DNA of 64,000 nt from Zygnema cylindricum (taxonomy: Eukaryota; Streptophyta; Zygnematophyceae; Zygnematales; Zygnemataceae). Within the stretch, counting starts at the first letter, position 1; each line of letters opens with the position of its first letter. The position numbers and the translations under genes were made by a program. Below, piece by piece: positions 20,716-33,600 of the stretch. The stretch spans positions 71,339 to 135,338 of the forward strand of contig JBBHKE010003541.1 in NCBI GenBank assembly GCA_037447655.1. The letters are read 5' to 3'. The notes beneath the pieces were generated by a model that searched no databases, had not been told where the DNA came from, and saw only the letters and a list, made by a program, of their open reading frames with translations.

Positions 20716-23700
20716 TCATTGGCACTTGCTTGACTTTGGAATGCAAAGTACTGCTCGTCTGCCAATCGCACGCAAATTCCGAAGTGCGATAGCTGTGCAC
20801 GCAAACTTATTCAGTTTTTTAAACGTTTCCAATTTTGTAAAACATTTACTCAGGCTCGTGCAAGTGTCGGTCGGCTTCAAATTATATACGCGTTCACGTG
20901 GACATCCTTTCCAGCGCGTTCCCATATCATCTGCAGCAAGACAAACCTGCAAAAAAAATTGAGTTAAGCACAGGATTGAAAAATAAATACGGTTCAAAAA
21001 ATGGCAAGTGAATAATGTGCCATAGCTGCATGAGTTAATATGGTTAGGCAGTGAGAGGAGGCAAGATGTTTCTTTTTTTCATTGGAATGTCACTTGAACC
21101 TGCATGTAACATACTTTTTAACAGGACGTGGCTAATTGCAAGAACACTTGGTACTCTCCCACAAAAACCACAATAGACCTGACGTACAACAAATTTCCAC
21201 AATGGTGCACTCTGCGTCAAGAAAACACACCTGTTGTCCAATGTTCCCGGTTCCGCTAGAAACAAAAAGAAGACGGCCGCAGTAAACTCCAGGATTTAAG
21301 GTATAGAAGAGGCGAATATCGCCATCCAATTGGCTACTGATAATGGAGAGACACGATTCGTCCTGTTTCACTTCGTACGGCCGCGTGCAAGGTCCCAGGG
21401 AGGGGAGTGGCCCCCTTTCTATGCACACCTGAAGTCGTTACACCGCCGGACATATTTAGTGTGACTGGACTGAAACACCTCAGAAATGTAAACTTTGTGG
21501 CCATATTTGCCCGCAGAAAATGTGTAAAGAGGGCCTTTGTAGAACATTGCGAATTGTAGTGTGCATAATAATCACAGAGGTCAATTCTAATTTGTGCGAA
21601 AGTCAACAAACCATACCGTGTATCGCTATTAGTGTTAAAGTTTTTTTCGCCACTTAAAACATCTTTTCTCCGTACACACTTGTCGGATTGTGGATCTGAC
21701 GGTTGCGATTGAAAGTAAAATTCTCAACTTCCGATTGAGGGTCTCAAATTGAAAATTGGACAAGTGTGTACGGAGAAAAGATGTTTTAAGCGGAAAAAAA
21801 AATATTAACACAAATAGCGATACGCTGTGTAGCGCGGATTAAATTTATGTGGCCTTTGTGAGACCTCTCATTTTAAAAATGAGATTTGAAAACATTCACG
21901 AAATTGGATAAGTTCTCAAGAGCGGAAACAAATTTACAAGGAGTACTACCAAACATGTCGCAAGAAAAAACGTAGGAGATCACCTTTGGTTTTTATGGCA
22001 TATGTTATTTGAAGAGACAAAACATACAGAATTTTGATATTATAAACGAATTTGAAAGGATTCTTAAAAAGAGGTTTTTTTTTTTTGGTTGACAAAAGTC
22101 TTGTGCTACAGATTGGAATGCTATTTTTTGTAATAGAACGACGCACTGGTTTCGTAATCAAACTTATGATTACCGTTTCATATATTGTTAGAATGACATT
22201 TTTTGTTACGGAACGACGCACCTGCTGAAACGGCCGAAGTTGAAAGCAGTCCAAGTCAACATTCGAAGAATTTGGTCCCGAAAGCGAATCGATCTCAAAC
22301 ATACTGGCGATTGTGGCACACGTGTCGCCCTGAAATAAACCAAGACCATCATAGGAATCAATTCCTGTAGTAGAAAGCTTAGCCCAAAGCACATTATCAC
22401 AAAGCTGAAAATTAAAAAACGTAATGATCTACAATTCCTAGTCAACATCATAGTGCACTAAAAGATTGAAAAAACGCTTGTTTTTCCATTCACGTAATTT
22501 CCATAGGGAGGCAAAATTATGTTGAAACCTCATTGACGGCATAGAGGAGAGAACAGTTGTTGGAGGTTGTGACATTGACAGCCGTTTTAGGAAGTAGTGG
22601 AACGGAGCAGTCAATTCCCTGCCACATAATTGAATAAATTGACATTACATTAGGAGGTAATCTGATAATGATGATCGAAGAAAAGGAAACTCTGGTTTCT
22701 ATTCCCCAACATGAAGCCAAAGGGATCAACACCAAATATAGCGTAGTAGTAGTAGGATAATGCAATCGAGAAGTGAATGTACGGCGGTAACGATCTCAAT
22801 CATGACATTGTACAATACTCATTGGCTGACCATCACCTGATTCTGTGCCAAAAACACATCCTTGTTGATGCCGTAAATGAGATAAATGTCATAACAGGTC
22901 ACGTTCACTCCACTTGGCACCTCAAAGTACTTCAGGCCACTCCCAATGGTACCATCTGGCAATCGTGCACTCCATTCATCAATACCATTGTCAGTCATGT
23001 TCGCAAATGTATCATGAAATTAAACAAAATAGTTAAGCAACTTTATGGATCTTTGCAAAGGTAGTTTTATGTCCACATCTAATGTGTTGGAAGCTTCAGA
23101 TTACGTCGTGCTTAGAATTTTATTATCATATAGAATTTCGTAATCTAGATATTTCCCTTTTAGCCATCCCATGTTTTTCGGTCTTACTCTAACTGCTAAA
23201 ATAAACTGTCCAGAGTACGTGATCTGATTTGATTTATTTTACCTTTTGATTGAATATCCAAGTGACTCCACAAAAGGTTTTCGAGTCCCGAAAAGCCACT
23301 CTCGTGACATTCCCTTTTGATATTTACCTTCTTTGTAATCTCAAATAAATTTATCTAATAAAATACGAAAACAAGATCTCTTCGTCCTCACTGTCCTTTC
23401 ACTTTTTTTGCCTTCTCCATTTCGTACTCATGTCTTCTAACTCAATAGATTATAGGCCTAGCAACGTTAATTCAAAAACTATTGCAAAAACTCGTGGCAC
23501 TGGTTTTTATGGATGGAAGAACCAAATTCAACAAAATTTACGTTGCAAAAAAAATTGTTCAATCAACAATGGTAGTGAAGCCAAGCCTTTCAACGCTATT
23601 GCTAGACTTTATTTGGCTCATTCCCAATGATGGCTCATTCTCTCGTAATCCTTCCTCTTGAGGATTCGTAAATCGACATCATTTATGCCGCCACCTCAGC

Positions 23701-26700
23701 TCATGACGCATGGACCCTGTATGCTTGCAATTTAGAGCAAGACAACCATCAATCACGTGATCATCCACCTAAAACTAGTACCAAGTGTTCGAGGAGGATT
23801 CTGGTACTCAAAAACTAGATAAAAAAGTTGCTAAGGCATTACGAGGTATGGTATTAAGATTTTATTTCAATCTTCTCGTGAACCAAGCAAGCTATGAGAG
23901 ATTGGAGGGTCACAAGTGTCGACTAACTACCAAAGGATGGAAGACAAGATAAGTGAGAGGCTGGTTAACCACCAAAAATGCTGCAATAAAATTTACTATA
24001 GAGGTAGAGGCAATATTGTTATTCATTCCGTCAACCAATGATTTGGTGTTGAATGTAAGTCAGTATGATATTCGAAAAAAGCTTGCTATATGAGATTAAG
24101 TGACGACGAAGTAAGAGATTTGACCATGGGCATGTTCCCATGTGATAAAATAAGGGTTCTTTTCTGCCGTTTTCTTCCAAAACTTAGCCCGCAACGAGAA
24201 AATCTTCAGCCCTACCAGAAAATGAAATACCAAAGTACACTTTGTGTCATCTTGAAACTTTAAATGCACGATAATTTGTCGTCTTGCGCGTTTTAACCCA
24301 CTTTCCCGTCACTCCAGCTCATCTTGAAACTTCTACTGAAATCTTCTCGGAAGGTGAATTTAGTTAAAGTAACAAGTTATAAGCAAATGGGAAGACGTTG
24401 TGGCACGCGTCACACGCTTCTGAAAAATTTTCTGCAGTACACGGAGAACCACCAAAAAAAAACCCACTGTCCCTTTCCAACCTGTACGTATTGTTCCCAA
24501 CCTGTACGCATTTTTTTCCGTGCAGGGGCCGGGGAGGGGTCTTGAGCAACGGATGCCATTTCGTAAAAGCGAAGTCCGAGAAGGAGCCTCTCTTTCTCTC
24601 CCTCTCTCACTACCGCATCTATCTCACCATTTTTGGAATGAAAAAAAAAAGATCTCTAAAAAGAATTACTGTTGACTATTTTTGGGAGTATTTTAATGGC
24701 AAGTAAAACGAGAAAAGACAAAAAAACAAAATTGAGAAACCATGGCGAAAAGTTTTGGAATTAGTGACGCCGACGCTATCATGAGTGAGCATGACGTCAA
24801 AATGTCATAAACTGTAACATCTAAAATATCACAAGAAACTATAGAATAGTAAAGTTTTACAACCGTCGCTATTTTGTAAACGTCAACAATTGTCACTAGT
24901 TTTGTTGTTGTCAAAAATTACACCCACGTCTACATTTGTCAAAATTTAAGTAGCGAATTTGTTGCCGAACATCGGAACTCTTTGAAAAGTACTACAAAGG
25001 ATCTTCGCTAACAAACAATTTAAGTATTATCGCATTTGGTTGACACGGGAGGGCCAAGTCACTCTCAACGGTGACGTCACTTTCAATAAGACCCCACTTC
25101 TCTTAAAAATTACCGACTCCTCTGCTCTCTCCTCAAGTCTTTTCTTTTTCCCTCACCCTTCCCTTTCACCGGCTCCGCCCAATATCCTCTCTCTCTTTTC
25201 TCCCACCATTGTCATGTCCCTATCATCCCCATCTCTCATTTCCATCGTCTGTCCTTGTCTAAACAACCTCTAATTCTGCTTCCTCTACGACATCATTTTC
25301 ATCGATCCTTGCCTGGTTCACCTCTGATCTATACTCTTTAACACTCTCGCTCATAACTTCTTCCCTATATCATTCCACTTGCCTAGAATATGCCCTATCT
25401 ATCCTTTTGCCTCTTGCACTGGCGCTATCTCCTGGCCCAAAACTTTGCGACCGCAATGTCGAAGCCAACAGTTCCACAACCGATGTTCCTCTCTCATTTA
25501 CTGTTGCCAAAACTAGTCTTGATATTGCCGCTTAGAATCCACAAACGCTGAGCTTGAGTCTCTCTAGTAAACGGACACGTGGGAACTCAACTTTCTTCCC
25601 TGCGATTGCAAAATTCATCGTGGAATTCAAACAAGCCCCCGGAGGTTGAAACCAACATCTCAAATCCGTTTATATGAGCAAAGTCTTCCTCAAAATCGAC
25701 ATAGACTTTAGCCATTTTAACCAAGGTAATTTTGACCACCTAGTTATCCTTGTCATCTACTCCGACCTTTGGTGGCCTGTCCCTCCCTTCCACACATTAT
25801 TTTTGTCAAATCCAAGCTTATAAATCATTTTGCAATGACAGACTTAGGAGAATTGGAATACTGCCAAGTTATCCTTGTTATCTAAGACCACTCTACCAAA
25901 AAAATATGCTTTTCTCATGCTTATTCATGCTTATCCCTTGACTGTGCCCTTGTTTCTTTGGCCTCCAAGAACCAAGTGGCAATATCATTGTCCTACACGG
26001 AAGATGAACACATGGTCGGCATCCATGCCGCCAAAGAAGCCATCTGGCTTCGGTCCCTCCTCTCCAATGTGCAGTTCCCTCCAAGCCTTTGCCACCTCTA
26101 GACTAGTGCAACTCCTAGGGTGTCTTAGCTCTCATGAGCTAGCCGGTGCATCATCGTCGGCCTAAGCACATTACTATTCAGTTCAAGTTCACCAATGACA
26201 CCACAGTCGCCAGTACCTTCACCTTCTACTATTGTCAGACTTCTCTACAGCTAGCCGAAGTTCTCACCAACGCCCTCCATTGGCTGTAAGTTATGCTTCA
26301 TCGCACCTTCACCAGCCATTGTATTTTGGAATTAACTTTTATTATATGCTTTTTGCTGTAATCTAGAATGACATATTGCTCAAAATTTTGTCATCCTCTA
26401 AAAGTTCGCTATTGAGATATTTCCCTTCTTGCCATCCTATGCTTTCTCTCCTATCTAAAGTACGTGATCTGATTCGACCTATTTTATTACTGCTCAGAAA
26501 GAATCTCTTGATCTTATTAAAGAGCCAAGTGACTCCTCAAAGTCACAAAAGGTCGTTTCCGAAAGGCCACTCTCAAGACCTTACCCTTCGGTATTTACCT
26601 TCTAGACATCGCACACGAATAGACATCGCACAGGAACTTACCTAATCAGACACAAAAATAAGGGTTCTTTGTCCTCACTCTCTCATCCACCTGACTTTTT

Positions 26701-27277
26701 ACCTTTGTGATTTCGTCATCATGACTTCTTACTCAGAATTGGGTACATCTCCTAGACTTTTACCTGCTACGCAAGTGAGTGTGCCGCTTGGAGTGTCCAA
26801 CACATAGCCGGGCGGACAAATGCACACATAAGTTCCGGGTGGAAAAGAAGAGTCCAAGCAGGTGCCCACTCCACATGGATTTTGCGGACTGAAGGTACAT
26901 GGGGAAGCTGCCACGTGTTCAAGGCCATAAAGAGTATCAAATTTAGAAAAAAGTTAGCTTAAACTCAATACAACATATAACAACATTATGTAGTCCAAAG
27001 CCACCAACGCTAACAGAGGTGCTAGAGTTTCTACCTGGAGCACAGGTTTGGGAGCCGTCCGTATTATTGACAGCCACAAATGTATCCGTACATTGGCAAA
27101 GATTGGTGCTTCCCATTGGAGTGCACACACCATTACCGCATGGGTTGGAGCGTCCTGGGCCATACTCTGTCTTTAAAACTTTTTTGGCAAAGTTGAAGGT
27201 GTTGCAAGGATCGTTGGCTGTAAAGATATACAGTTTCCCAGCATTCCCCACCGTTCCATTCCATGAAATAAGTCGAT
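20716..27277 (-). CDS. Gene B: secreted-type EGF-LysM protein (multi-exon)
   Basis: LysM domains bind N-acetylglucosamine-containing glycans. EGF modules are extracellular. Exons on the minus strand with GT/AG borders are: 27035-27277 (an LysM-like 'LYIFTANDPCNTFNFAKKVL' and an EGF with NPCGNGVC), 26764-26907 (second EGF, NPCGVGTC...CICPPGY), about 22837-23007 (LysM, 'YFEVPSGVNVTCYDIYLI'), 22529-22618 plus 22222-22329 (one LysM split at YAVNE/GDTCATIASMF), 21231-21428 (LysM, 'YEVKQDESCLSIISSQL'), and 20716-20946 (LysM, 'YNLKPTDTCTSLSKCF', then stop). The last four are in compatible phase 0. The start is not resolved: no signal peptide is identifiable before 27277, and the gene may be 5'-truncated, with only about 370 bp separating it from the stop of gene A. 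A Copia element occupies the intron between the EGF and LysM exons and a MITE lies in a later intron. No kinase or protease exon is seen. Confidence 0.75.
21616..21829. mobile_element. Palindromic MITE with TA flanks (214 bp)
   Basis: Long terminal inverted repeats of roughly 75 bp face each other: left 'TATCGCTATTAGTGTTAA', right the reverse complement of 'TATCGCTATTTGTGTTAA'. Both arms carry 'AAAACATCTTTTCTCCGTAC' and the element is flanked by TA on both sides (21614-21615, 21830-21831). It lies in an intron of gene B. It has no coding capacity and belongs to the same family as 16131-16330 and 63698-63720. The TA flanks and termini suggest a Tc1/mariner-type MITE (inference). Confidence 0.85.
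22130..22222. repeat. Duplication around a gene B splice donor
   Basis: The block around the donor of exon 22222-22329 ('TTTTTTGTTACGGAACGACGCAC', 22199-22221) is copied about 75 bp downstream in the transcript (near 22125-22147, 'TTTTTTGTAATAGAACGACGCAC'). This produces a second potential GTGCGTCGTT donor inside the intron. Confidence 0.5.
23085..26735 (+). mobile_element. Degenerate Copia element with two LTRs, in gene B intron
   Basis: Two related LTRs (about 23085-23444, starting TGTTGGAAGC, and 26320-26735, starting TGTATTTTGG) share 'GAGATATTTCCCTT', 'AGTACGTGATCTGATT', 'CCAAGTGACTCC' and 'TTCGTCCTCACT'-type blocks in order. Between them, gag-like sequence follows LTR 1 ('GTGFYGWKNQIQQNL', 'ATSAHDAWTLYA'). 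RT/RNase H pieces lie at 25620-26290 ('QHLKSV.MSK.FLKIDID', 'SKLINHFAMTDLGELEYC', an EA.WLRSLL motif and a 'LAEVLTNAL' end). Stops and shifts abound, and the part between gag and RT is largely lost or replaced. LTR boundaries are approximate. I could not read a target duplication. Confidence 0.8.
24165..24660. repeat. About 500-bp dispersed repeat, copy 1
   Basis: Aligns by eye along its length with 56301-56815. Shared blocks in order are 'ACGAGAAAATC.(T/G)CAG', 'ACCAGAAAA', 'ACTTTAAATG', 'AATTTGTCGT', 'CATCTTGAAACTT'-type, 'GTACACGGAG..CC..AAAAAAACCCAC', 'TTTTTTTCCGTGC', 'GGGGAGGGGT', 'CCATTTCG(T/C)AAAAGCGAAG' and a TCTCTCTC/CCCTCTC run. This copy lies within the Copia element in gene B. Confidence 0.8.
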
Positions 27278-27643
27278 CTGCGAAGCAACTTTGCTATATT
27301 TGCTAAAGACAAGAAAAACATATATCGGTATGCATTCAATCTAGAAGAATTTCAATTTAAAAATAGTTTTGAATAGACTGCATGATGTAAATATGACCTT
27401 ACTAACGGCGGCTGGATAAGTAAACGCAAACCTTGTGGTTTTTGGTACTTCCACATGGCTATAAAATCTCTCTAAAAATAGTTTAATACCTATGATACGC
27501 GTGCTCCCTTGCATAAGTTAACGAGAAACGTCTCGACAAGAGGAGGGGATGAAAAACCAAGAAAAAGACAGGTTAATTCTTTCAAGAGTAAATTAAACTT
27601 AAATACAACAATTATGATTCAACGCATAATAAGCAAAAACACC

Positions 27644-30600
27644 TTAGTATTGCTTGATTGTAGGTGTTAGATGCGATGCTACCAAGGCTAAAATAACAGC
27701 TAGAAAGGCCAAAATGTATGGTGTTGAATAATGTACAAGACCAGAGTGCAACGGTAAAGGCTTACAAGAGGATTGTATTATCGGCACAAGTGCCGGAAGG
27801 CTATTTATACCACAGATTCCAAGTCCTCCAGTAATCTTGATTCGCATGTAGCCATTTTCTCCCCAATTGGCCCCCCACGAGTTACGAAGCACCCAGCAAG
27901 GCGGTGACGATGTGAGGTCGTAACCGACAACGACCACACTATGGTCCACACCGCTCGAGAAGCACTCGTCATCATCAAATATCCCCTTCACAACATCAAG
28001 CAGCTTATTTTTTTACCATTCGTTGCATTGCCTAGTGGCAAGAAACCTGGTAACCTAGTGTTGCCTAGTGGTTTATTTCTCAATATTGTAGCAAATTGTT
28101 CTCAAGCTTTTTTTCAATTTAATAAAATACAAATTTAGAGTCACACGAAATTTTCAACAAAGAAGCAATCAAATATAAACCCTTAGGCATATTTAAAAGA
28201 CCGCAAAAACAAAAAAACAAATAACTACAAATAACTACAAATAACTATGTTTGGTTTCAAACATTGGCTGCAAACGCCACGGATGCTTCCAAAGATGTTG
28301 GTTTTGCTCTTCAAGGAAAAATCTAAAATTACTGGAACATCTTCACCTCTTATCAACAATATGTTCTCTTGTTGCAAATGGGTGCTTAGAAACTCAAAGA
28401 CATTGCTTTTTAGATTCTTTGTACTACATCAATAATTAGAGATTAAAGAACATACATTCTTGTAATTTTTGAAACTATAGCTGCTTCCTTCAATATTGAC
28501 AATAGCGGGTTGCTGTTGGAGCGCTAGAAGGAGACCAATCCAACCGTGGGACTGAACTTCCTCAAAAGAGATGACACGTGTGCTGCTGGTGGGCTGCAAC
28601 AAATCAACGTGGAAGAATTCATCCTAAGTACAAGATGTTCATAATTTGTTGAGTAGGTCATCTGAATGTCCTTATAAGCTAATTACATGCAACTCGATTG
28701 CTTGCACAGGAATCCATAAAAACTGAGTTGAATCTTTCACTTTTTTGTCCCAAATATAACAAAGAAAATAAAAAACTTGCGATTTTAATCAGCCTGTTTT
28801 GAAGCAAACATTACTCTCCCCATATTTTTGGTTTGCTTTCATCCATCACGAATGTGTGGGAAAAATGAGAAAGATAATTCCTTAACTTACGCATGGCAAG
28901 AAGTTATTTTCAGAAATAATACCTCAAACACAAACAAATCCTTTTTAATTCAGACATGGCCAAATTGCAAGAAATTTCAGTATTTTGGTGGATTTTGGGG
29001 ATACACATCCAAAGAAGGTTATTACATACAAGTTTATGCTCTAAATACAGACGTATAATTTCTCAAAATTCTTTTTTATTTTCAAGTAAAATGCAACAGG
29101 GACTGGCGGAACTTAAATACATATAGTTGTAGCACGTGGCAATATGAGAGAGATCATTTTCTCCATATGAAAGTTGACGAACAACTGAGGCAGATTAAGC
29201 TCATGTTTGTGCTTTTACGTAGAAAAATTGAGTGGTGTGAGAATTTTTTCATGATTTACAATTTTTTAGGGGACAATTTGTTGAATAGGGTACTGTTTAG
29301 TGATATTACTTTTTAACCTTTTTTTATTTTTCTATTTTATTAACTTTTTTTTTTTTTACCACTACTTTTTTCCAAAAATCAGGGAATGAAATTGGCGTTT
29401 ATGTCTAGCATAAGTGGTATTCTAATGTTTTTTGAATGAGTTAAGCCAATCTATAAAAACATGTTTTTTAAATTTGCAAAAATAGCTGGAGAACAAACAA
29501 GTGCCCTTCAAATGTCTAACTCAAACTGCCATCACACCTTCAAATCACGACAATTGTCTGAACACTCAAATAGTACCTCACAAATCATATTTTTATTTAT
29601 TTTTCGGTGTTTCAAATTTAGTGACGTTACTAATCTGTAAATCAACAGATAGATGTTAAAAAGAGCTTATCAAGATAAATGTATCCCTAAAATGTATCAA
29701 AAGGATATCATACCTTCGGATCAATGCAACTGTTCGGACCAAAATAAGCTTCCTTGAAAATGAGGTCATTGAGAGCAGCATAATTAAGGGCGTCTCCTGG
29801 TGAGCCCCCATCGCCACAAGTTTTATTTTGTCCGGAACAAACAAGAAACTGTTCTTCTGGGATACTCGGAACTGGTATTTGGCCAGCATTGGCAATGAAA
29901 AAAGCGCTCTCAATGGCTGAAGTTGTAGAAAACACCCAGCAAGTATCTGTATGAATTAAAGAGGAAGCAAAGGCCAGGATGAAGGGGCGATGATTAGGAA
30001 CCGTAGGTCGTTTATACAATCAGTTAATCTGTGTACAAAACCCTCATATAACCTGCGGTGTTTTCAAGTCCTTGATCTAATAGATTATAGAGCGAAGAAC
30101 GCTAGGTTACACATTAAATATATATGTATAGTATATATATATGTATGTATATATATATATGTATATATTATATATATTACATATATACATACATATTAAT
30201 TACAGACTGTGAAAGGGAAGCAGAGTTTGGGGTTATAGGTTCAGGCTAATTATTTTCTTGTTGGATAAACTGAGGTTTCAACATTTTATCTCCAGGAGTT
30301 GTTTAGGAACTAACCGTAAGCCTTGACCTGGCAGCAAACTTACAGTGAAATACACCTAGGGACTATATGTGCCAAATAAAATCTTACTTCCATGTACCCA
30401 TTCACTATCATAAGGTCAATCAGATATTATAAAAATCAGAACAATCAACTTTTCTTAAAATTTGCATTATCATTTAGCCGTGTAAATATAATCTTCAGAT
30501 GACTAAAATTCTTCAGATTCTTGCTGTTTAATTTCTGTGAGGAAACACTTTTGCTTAGCTAACTGGACCTAAACTGTGCAATGATAAACAATCCGTATTA

Positions 30601-33600
30601 AGAAATTTAAAATTTTTAACATGTCACTTGCAAAAGTACAAATAATTATTTGGCAAGCATCTCGGTGATATTGTTATTACAACATATTTTTCTGACAATT
30701 GTATATATTTTAAAAGAAAAACCACAAGATCCAAAAGAACTCATACAAAAAAGGCAAAAAAACACGTTTCACGATTGCATATTGGTCTGTATACCCGCTG
30801 TATATGTACTTAACAAAATTATACAACTTTAGGTCTGAAAACCGCTGCCCAATAAACAGGTTATCTTAAATGCGAATAAGACTAGCATTTCCAATCCATA
30901 TTGACATACTGCACGTTTCCTGGTCTCTGATTGGTTGCAAAGCCTTTGCATTGACCCATTTCCAGCTGGTAGCAACCATCCAAGAAGGAGTCGTCTCTTC
31001 GTTTAAATGCAAATATCCTGCACTCAAATAACGGAAGTACTTATTCTTCTTTGATGGCGCAGACGATTGAGCGTCAATATATCCAAGGCCTCGGTTTCCT
31101 ACATCCAAAACACACAGAACATGCAGGTTAATGAGTAGAAACGTGGTTGCAATATATTTTTTATTATTTTTGGAGCGTAAACCATGAATGAAAATGTTAA
31201 TTATTTTACAATAAAATTGGATGCATAGATAAATAACATTTATAGGAATGCTTATTTTTGGAAAACTCAATTAAGACAATCAATGAGCGTAAAGCCCCAA
31301 AATAAAGTCCATATCTTCTTTCTGCCATAGGCTTCAATGTCATGCCTCACATGCACATATTTAAGTAATCGGGGTAAGGGCAGCCTACAGAATTTTCTGT
31401 CCAAATTGCTCAAATTCATAAATCATCAATACAGCTGTATTTGGAAATGTAAGGGAGACGAAAGTGGTATTCAATATACAGATAAACAAAAGAGAAAACG
31501 GAACGTAGATGAAAGGAATATTCATGGGGGAGAAAGTGAGGGGTGGAAGGTAAATGGGAGGGAATGGGATGTATAATATATAAAATCTACATTGCTAAAC
31601 GGAAGACGGAACGATCAAAGTAGAGAAACGGGGAACCATTTAACAAAAAAATATTTAGAATAGAAAAAAAACCGAAAGAAAGGTAGGGGATAGTGATAAG
31701 GACACATCTCACCAAAACTACAGGTGACTAAATTCTCATTGTTATTATATCCTTCATCGCATACACAAGTAGAGTTATTGTCACAAATTCCATGGCCTCC
31801 ACACGCTCCCATTGGTTGAGTAGCATTGCAAAAGCCAAGACATTCGACGGGGTCTTTTTGCTTTTCCTTTTCGCAACGAAACTGGGAGTTTTCCAAATCA
31901 AAGCAATTTGACCCCAAAGTGATTTCATTACATGATTGCATTCCATTGATGGTGATTGATGGCGTTCCGGACAAAAAGTTGTTTGTGAGGTTCACGCCGG
32001 GCTTCGAAAGTGTGGTAAAGTGGAGAATGACTACGCCTGTGAAAAAGTTGTTGTTTAATTTCCTGAAAGGAAAAAAAATATATGTATATTTTTAGGAAAA
32101 GAGATAAATAAATCAATGTTAGTTCAAAACAATGACATGATGAATAACCTGCAAACAAATGATTATCAGCATATCATGATTTTTATGTGACATGTAACAG
32201 CTTCAGGCATACTATCTTGAGGTCGTAAATGCGTTTCAAAAAAGGAGATGGGGAAATGTGCTGTTTAATAGGTTTATATTGGGTATGAATGCAATGACAT
32301 TTCAATGACATTCCCTGGAGTGTTTCAAAGCTGTTGAGAGGCAAACAATTTTGAAAGAGTGCGTATATCTGCCAACGACGTCGGTATATTTCCTCTGAAT
32401 TGATTACTGTAGAGGTACCTGTCACACCCATGCAATATTCCAAAAGTGCAAAAAAAAAAACATTCAGAATACGTTAGTCACGATGTTGCCACTCAATCGG
32501 AGCAGTCATACCCTCGTCCAACAAGCATAGGAGGGTGTGCTTTTTGGGCGAAGGCCCACCAAAGCCTCACACCTCGACTAACTTGTATATTATAAACTGC
32601 TTATCCAAAACCAACGAGCAATCCGTTGTGCTCTTATTGTCGTGCTTGAGGGAAAGGAGAAAAGGTATTTTAGTTTAAAATGATGGGGTCTTGATGTCCC
32701 TATAGGAAGGAAACCTTCTAGTGGTGGATAAATTTTCTGCCCGAAACTGTATGCAGATAAAGAGTATTTCTCACAAACTCATAACAAGGAGGGAAAAACA
32801 TAGACCATGAATCGTAGGAGCTAAAAAACTTGAGAGGCTATTGCTTAATTGATGTTCCTGTAGTTACTTTGAGTTTGAACGTGTTTCATTTAAATGAATC
32901 ATGATCGCATGGCCCTCTGTAAATTATGTAAATTGTTATGCTCATTTACGCTATGTGACGCGTGAATAGATGTGTACGAATTTCTACTTATTATGGTCCC
33001 AATGTGTAAGCAGGTACAAAGATACCGCTTACTTAGACCTTGTTTGACACTAGCCTTCATAGGTGTTAAAGAGAGAGCATACAATATCCGAAGACTTCGC
33101 AAATTTGCAATACTTTCGGGGATGCTTACAAGTCTGTTCCTATCCAGCAGCCTGCAACATTTACACGTTCCAAAATTATAGTTTATATTAATGAAATAAA
33201 GTTGTCATAAATCATTTAGTTAGATAAACTAAACACTTGCTATGGGATTTATCATCTTCAAGGGACCAGAGTTAAATATGTTTTTCTACCTTGGCTAGAG
33301 ACCTCCGTCACCTGTAGTATAAAGAATCAACCAATGGCTTACGTCATAGAAATATGAAAGTGGAGAAAACTACCAACATATTAAAACTTCGGATGATAAA
33401 GAATAGAAACTTAAAAAAACACCAAAAAATAGTCTTCAAAATTAGTAAATGGTTATAAGGGACGTAGGAAAAAAAAATGGAAAAGGCAAAATGCAAAGAT
33501 ATAAGGGAAGGCTGCCCTTTACAATTGACGGCTGAGGGGGAGTGCTGATTTTAAAACATTCGAGCAATGGAGCTGCAAAGAGGTTTGTGACTATGCAACA

